The notes under the pieces were generated by a model that was given only the letters and a program-made list of their open reading frames with translations, was not told the origin of the DNA and ran no database searches. DNA of 64,000 bases from Reyranella sp. CPCC 100927 (GTDB lineage Bacteria; Pseudomonadota; Alphaproteobacteria; Reyranellales; Reyranellaceae): the NCBI RefSeq assembly GCF_007859315.1, contig NZ_VOHA01000029.1:23878-87877 (forward strand), in the 5' to 3' direction. The translations under genes and the position numbers were made by a program. This document shows, piece after piece, positions 62,054 through 64,000 of the stretch (positions within the stretch are counted from its first letter, which is position 1; every line of letters starts with the position of its first letter).

Positions 62054-62689
62054 CTACTTCCGCCGCAGCAGGAACAGGCCCTGTTCGCCGATCAGGTTGG
62101 CGAGCGGCAGGGGCAGGCCGCTGATGATGTGGCCGCGGCGGTCGAGGGCCATCGCCTTTTCGACCACGACGCCCATGGCGGCGCACAGGTCGCGGAAGTC
62201 GTCGATGGTGCAGAGATGGATGTTGGGGGTGTCGTACCAGCGGTGCGGCAGCGCGTCGGTTTGCGGCATGTGGCCGCCGAACAGCAGACGCAGGCGGACC
62301 TGCCAGTGCGCGAAGTTGGGGAACGACACGATGGCGTGCTGGCCCACGCGCAGCATCTGCTCCAGCACGTCGCGCGGCGAACGGGTCGCCGGCAAGGTCT
62401 GGCTCAGGATCACGTAATCAAAGGCGCCGCTGGGATAGTGCTGCAGGTCGGTGTCGGCATCGCCCTGGATGACGCTCAGTCCGTGGGCGACACAGGCATT
62501 CACGCCGGCCTGGCTCAGCTCCATGCCGCGGCCGTCGACCTGCTTGAAGCGCGCCAGATGATCGAGCAGGGCGCCGTCGCCGCAGCCGACATCCAGCACG
62601 CGCGTGCCCGGCGCCACCATGTCGGCGATCAGCTGCAGGTCGACGCGGATGCCGTCGCGCGGCGCCGGCTTTTGATCGGAAACGGCCAT
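62054..62689 (-). CDS. metW: Methionine biosynthesis protein MetW
   Basis: The 211-aa methyltransferase-fold protein has MVAPGTRVLDVGCGDGALLD, MELSQAGVNACVAHGLSVIQ, GDADTDLQHYP, YVILSQTLPATRSPRDVLEQ and SFPNFAHWQVRLRLLFGGHM, all typical of MetW. MetW forms a functional pair with MetX for homoserine acylation in proteobacteria. Its ATG is 5 bp after the metX stop. Confidence 0.96.
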   Translation of the reverse strand: MAVSDQKPAPRDGIRVDLQLIADMVAPGTRVLDVGCGDGALLDHLARFKQVDGRGMELSQAGVNACVAHGLSVIQGDADTDLQHYPSGAFDYVILSQTLPATRSPRDVLEQMLRVGQHAIVSFPNFAHWQVRLRLLFGGHMPQTDALPHRWYDTPNIHLCTIDDFRDLCAAMGVVVEKAMALDRRGHIISGLPLPLANLIGEQGLFLLRRK

Positions 62690-62694
62690 GGTGG

Positions 62695-63885
62695 TCAGGC
62701 CTTGAGGCCCCGTGCGTTGCCGGCGCCGCGCAGGAAGCCCTCCAGCGTGCGGAACATCTCGGGCTCGTCGAGCAGGAAGGCGTCGTGGCCCTTGTCGCTT
62801 TCGACCTCGACAAAGGAGACGTTGGCGGCGACGGCATTGAGGGCCCGCACCACCTCGCGGCTCTCCGACGTCGGGAACAGCCAGTCGCTGGTGAACGACA
62901 TCAGGCAGAAGCGGGTCGGCGCGCCGCGAAACGCCGTCGCCAGTGAACCGCCGTGCGCGGCCGCGAGGTCGAAATAGTCCATTGCGCGCGTGATGTAGAG
63001 ATAGGCGTTGGCATCGAAGCGTTCGACGAACGATCGGCCCTGGTAACGCAGGTAGCTCTCGACCTGGAAGTCGGCATCGAAGCCGAAGCCCAGGGCATCC
63101 TTGCCCTGCAGCTGGCGGCCGAACTTGCGCTGCAGCGCGGCTTCGCTGAGATACGTGATATGCGCCGTCATGCGGGCGACGGCCAGGCCACGCGCCGGGT
63201 GTGTGCCATGAACGGCGTAGTTGCCGCCATGCCAGTCGGGATCGGCCATGATCGCCTGCCGTCCCACCTCATGGAAGGCGATGTTCTGGGCCGAATGACG
63301 TGCCGCGGTGGCGATGGGGATGGCGGAGAACACCCGCTGGGGATGCTGCGCGGCCCATTGCAGCACCAGCATGCCGCCCATCGATCCGCCGATGACGCAG
63401 AACAGGCTTGCCACGCCAAGATGATCGAGCAGGCCGGCCTGAGCGCGTACCATGTCGGCGATGGTGATCACCGGGAAGCTGAGGTTGTAGGGCTGGCCGG
63501 TGCGCGGGTCGCTATCGAGCGGTCCGGTGCTGCCCATGCAGCCGCCCAGCACATTGGCGCAGATGACGAAATACTTTGCCGGATCCAGCGGCCGCCCGGG
63601 ACCGACCAGGGTTTCCCACCAGCCCGGCTTTCCGGTGACCGGATGCGTGTCCGCCACGAACTGATCGCCGGTCAGCGCATGGCAGATCAACACGGCATTG
63701 GATTTGTCGGCGTTGAGTGCACCATAGGTGCGATAGGCGACGCTGTATCGGTCGAGGGTGACGCCGCAATCCAGCTTCAGCGGTCCCAGGACCACGTGGT
63801 GGCTGGCGGCCAGCGCCTGCCGGACGGCAGCGGTCGACCCGGCTGACGCAGCAGATGAGGCGGGCTCGGACAGCGCGGTATCCAT
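62695..63885 (-). CDS. metX: Homoserine O-acyltransferase MetX
   Basis: Start chosen at ATG 63885; the frame extends to 63918 through a hairpin and would not be homologous. The 396-aa alpha/beta-fold enzyme has [29 protein letters not shown], nucleophile Ser in [15 protein letters not shown] and the Asp/His in FTSDWLFP and [13 protein letters not shown]. It acylates homoserine (acetyl- or succinyl-CoA; not decidable by eye) to begin methionine synthesis. Co-transcribed with metW. Confidence 0.96.
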   Translation of the reverse strand: MDTALSEPASSAASAGSTAAVRQALAASHHVVLGPLKLDCGVTLDRYSVAYRTYGALNADKSNAVLICHALTGDQFVADTHPVTGKPGWWETLVGPGRPLDPAKYFVICANVLGGCMGSTGPLDSDPRTGQPYNLSFPVITIADMVRAQAGLLDHLGVASLFCVIGGSMGGMLVLQWAAQHPQRVFSAIPIATAARHSAQNIAFHEVGRQAIMADPDWHGGNYAVHGTHPARGLAVARMTAHITYLSEAALQRKFGRQLQGKDALGFGFDADFQVESYLRYQGRSFVERFDANAYLYITRAMDYFDLAAAHGGSLATAFRGAPTRFCLMSFTSDWLFPTSESREVVRALNAVAANVSFVEVESDKGHDAFLLDEPEMFRTLEGFLRGAGNARGLKA

Positions 63886-63908
63886 GGGAACGGTCCCGTC
63901 GTCATGTC

Positions 63909-63933
63909 CCTCCCCCAACTTTGTTGGGGGAGG
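63909..63933. repeat. Strong hairpin upstream of metX
   Basis: CCTCCCCCAAC-TTT-GTTGGGGGAGG is a perfect 11-bp stem with a three-base loop, 24 bp upstream of the metX ATG on the minus strand. Such CCTCCCCCAAC palindromes are frequent intergenic elements in some alphaproteobacteria. It could influence metX translation but no riboswitch fold is recognised. Confidence 0.7.
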
Positions 63934-63955
63934 TGGCCAAAGGTCTTCAGCCGCA

Positions 63956-63996
63956 ACATGGGTAACAGTTTGTGCTCACCACATGGGTAACAGTTT
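63956..63996. repeat. Tandem direct repeat ACATGGGTAACAGTTT at the window edge
   Basis: The 16-bp sequence ACATGGGTAACAGTTT occurs at 63956-63971 and 63981-63996, 25 bp apart. Repeated ends of this kind flank some insertion sequences as transposase-binding sites, so an IS may start beyond the window. The element itself is not visible. Confidence 0.55.
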
Positions 63997-64000
63997 TCTC

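Noticed and set aside
63886..63960. Possible SAM riboswitch upstream of metX
   Set aside because: Only about 115 bp are available and show a simple hairpin plus direct repeats; none of the conserved SAM-II or SAM-V pseudoknot sequence is recognised.

Overview
The window is a high-GC, densely coding piece of a bacterial chromosome with strong NCG/NCC codon bias. Gene content points to a metabolically versatile soil or plant-associated alphaproteobacterium (Hyphomicrobiales/Rhodospirillales-like). The clues are PHA metabolism with a PhaR repressor, a cyanide-insensitive cytochrome bd oxidase, a metX-metW pair, a single-chain long-chain acyl-CoA carboxylase-type enzyme, DUF1289 and DUF2934 proteins and an ECF41 sigma factor. 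No phage, plasmid, CRISPR or conjugation genes are visible. I did not assign a genus.

Layout. 1-5.7 kb: 3' part of an ECF41 sigma factor, a YqhA membrane protein, a ten-repeat Sel1 protein and PEP carboxylase. 5.9-16.2 kb: a divergent unit in which a DNA-binding-domain/citrate-synthase fusion faces a tightly packed nine-gene operon. The operon encodes an amidohydrolase, a DszB-type desulfinase-like protein, a gamma-glutamyltransferase-like protein, a complete SsuABC-like importer, a gentisate-dioxygenase-like bicupin, a GSH-dependent maleylpyruvate/maleylacetoacetate isomerase and a RidA-like protein. This looks like an uncharacterised uptake and breakdown route for an aromatic, probably sulfur-containing, compound and is the most interesting system here. 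16.2-16.9 kb: a decayed alpha/beta-hydrolase joined to an IS630 transposase fragment. 17-18.8 kb: a lipoprotein and a 447-aa protein with a segment resembling cholera-toxin-type ADP-ribosyltransferases but with apparently degraded catalytic positions and a C-terminal zinc-ribbon-like motif.

19-34.8 kb: small detoxification and regulatory units (Old Yellow Enzyme, PPOX protein, GSTs, dienelactone hydrolase facing a GlxA-type regulator across a perfect palindrome, LysR facing an amidase-MFS pair), a cation/proton antiporter fused to a cyclic-nucleotide-binding domain, a stand-alone receiver and GlgX. 35-40.7 kb: tRNA-Arg(CCG), a TetR/imine-reductase-like divergent pair with two clear operators, an enoyl-CoA hydratase, then phaR, a phasin-like gene overlapping a PhaC-like gene, and a 22-aa basic peptide gene.

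40.7-52.8 kb: acyl-CoA metabolism: two AMP-forming CoA ligases, an IlvD/Edd dehydratase, the fused carboxylase, and phaA-phaB with TGC-N3-GCA sites that fit PhaR operators. 52.9-55.5 kb: cioAB plus a small DUF2474 subunit. 55.7-64 kb: a Tat-exported alpha/beta-hydrolase, TetR, AhpD-like, DUF1499, DUF985 and GST genes, a methyltransferase, a YbaK-like deacylase and metXW. At least four families of dispersed intergenic inverted repeats separate the units; one family (consensus TCATCCCGAGC..GCGAGGGATC) occurs at three clear sites and one degenerate site.
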